A stretch of 7,613 bases of DNA, from NCBI GenBank assembly GCA_030831005.1, contig JAURLW010000117.1, positions 1 through 7,613 of the forward strand, in the 5' to 3' direction. The notes beneath the pieces were generated by a model that did not search any database, was not told the origin of the DNA, and saw only the letters and a list, made by a program, of their open reading frames with translations. The stretch is from Bacteroidota bacterium (GTDB lineage Bacteria > Bacteroidota > Bacteroidia > Chitinophagales > Chitinophagaceae). The position numbers and the translations under genes were made by a program. Positions 7,293-7,613 of this stretch are shown here, piece by piece. Within the stretch, counting starts at the first letter, position 1, and every line of letters starts with the position of its first letter.

Positions 7293-7613
7293 ATGAAAAG
7301 AAAAATTGTTTTATTATTTCTTGCATGTATTATTACTATTGCTGAGCTATTTGCCCAAAATCCATACTGCAAATGGTTTTTTGGTCATCGAATAGTGATG
7401 GATTTTAACACACCTAATAGTAACCCAGTTGTAAATTGTTTTGGAAATACTCTTGATGGTAATATAAAGACGTCTTCAATTTCCGCAAATGGATCATTGT
7501 TGTTTTATACTGATGGAACAAGTGTTTGGAATGCCCAGCAACAAATAATGCCTAATGGTTATTTGTTAAGAGACACGCCCATCAAATTTATGTATGATGT
7601 TCAAAATCAATAT
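7293..7613 (+). CDS. secreted protein, gliding-motility/T9SS-associated N-terminal type (3' partial)
   Basis: This reading frame starts at ATG 7293 and stays open for 107 codons to the right edge, so the gene is cut by the window. Residues 1-21 form a classic signal peptide: basic MKRK, a hydrophobic core, then LFA with likely signal peptidase I cleavage before Gln22. The mature part shows WFFG (28-31), MDFN (36-39), ANGSLLFYTDGTSVWN (65-80) and QIMPNG (84-89). From memory these match the N-terminal region of large Bacteroidota proteins named for a gliding-motility-associated C-terminal (type B T9SS sorting) domain, where similar DFN, LLFYTDG, VWN and MPNG blocks occur in a predicted propeller-like part. 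The sorting domain would lie beyond the window and cannot be confirmed. It follows a terminator and so probably forms its own transcription unit. The secreted nature is well supported; the family is a recognition call, and the cargo function is unknown. Confidence 0.75.
   Translation, partial: MKRKIVLLFLACIITIAELFAQNPYCKWFFGHRIVMDFNTPNSNPVVNCFGNTLDGNIKTSSISANGSLLFYTDGTSVWNAQQQIMPNGYLLRDTPIKFMYDVQNQY

Noticed and set aside
1..7613. Search for CRISPR arrays, insertion sequences, tRNA or rRNA genes, attachment sites and defence modules
   Set aside because: No direct repeats with regular spacing, no transposase or integrase, no structured RNA gene pattern and no toxin-antitoxin or restriction genes were seen. 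The EVE protein alone is not enough to call a defence system.

Overview
The window looks like an ordinary chromosomal segment of a member of the Bacteroidota, probably a Chitinophagales- or Sphingobacteriales-like organism. The reasons are the AT-rich sequence, the lack of Shine-Dalgarno motifs before any of the seven genes (A/T-rich leaders instead), an L,D-transpeptidase lipoprotein of the YcbB type, and a partial gene at the right edge that resembles the secreted gliding-motility/type IX secretion (T9SS) proteins of this phylum. The assignment rests on family resemblance from memory and no search was run.

Layout: six genes lie head to tail on the plus strand with gaps of only 2 to 26 bases. 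They are an L,D-transpeptidase (from the left edge to 1615), a single-domain glutamate formimidoyltransferase (1620-2624), the lipid A 4'-kinase LpxK (2646-3728), a short RNase R (3755-5728), a trans-prenyl diphosphate synthase (5735-6703) and a small EVE-domain protein (6706-7110). A strong, symmetric intrinsic terminator (7136-7168) closes the run, which suggests one transcription unit whose promoter lies left of the window. The following 124 bases hold a second hairpin with a GAAA loop and a weak Bacteroidota-type promoter candidate. A new gene then starts at 7293 and runs off the right edge. It encodes a signal peptide followed by a domain with LLFYTDG and VWN motifs, as in gliding-motility-associated secreted proteins.

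How the genes fit together: three products serve the envelope directly or supply it. The L,D-transpeptidase makes peptidoglycan cross-links, LpxK phosphorylates the lipid A precursor, and the prenyl synthase makes isoprenoid diphosphates that can feed undecaprenyl phosphate, quinones or carotenoids. RNase R (RNA decay), the formimidoyltransferase (one-carbon and histidine-derived metabolism) and the EVE protein (possible modified-base reader) are housekeeping neighbours without an obvious shared pathway. I found no mobile element, CRISPR array, tRNA, rRNA or convincing new system. The points most worth a second look are the shortened RNase R, the short-loop EVE protein at the operon end, the chain-length residues of the prenyl synthase, the GAAA hairpin, and the truncated secreted protein.
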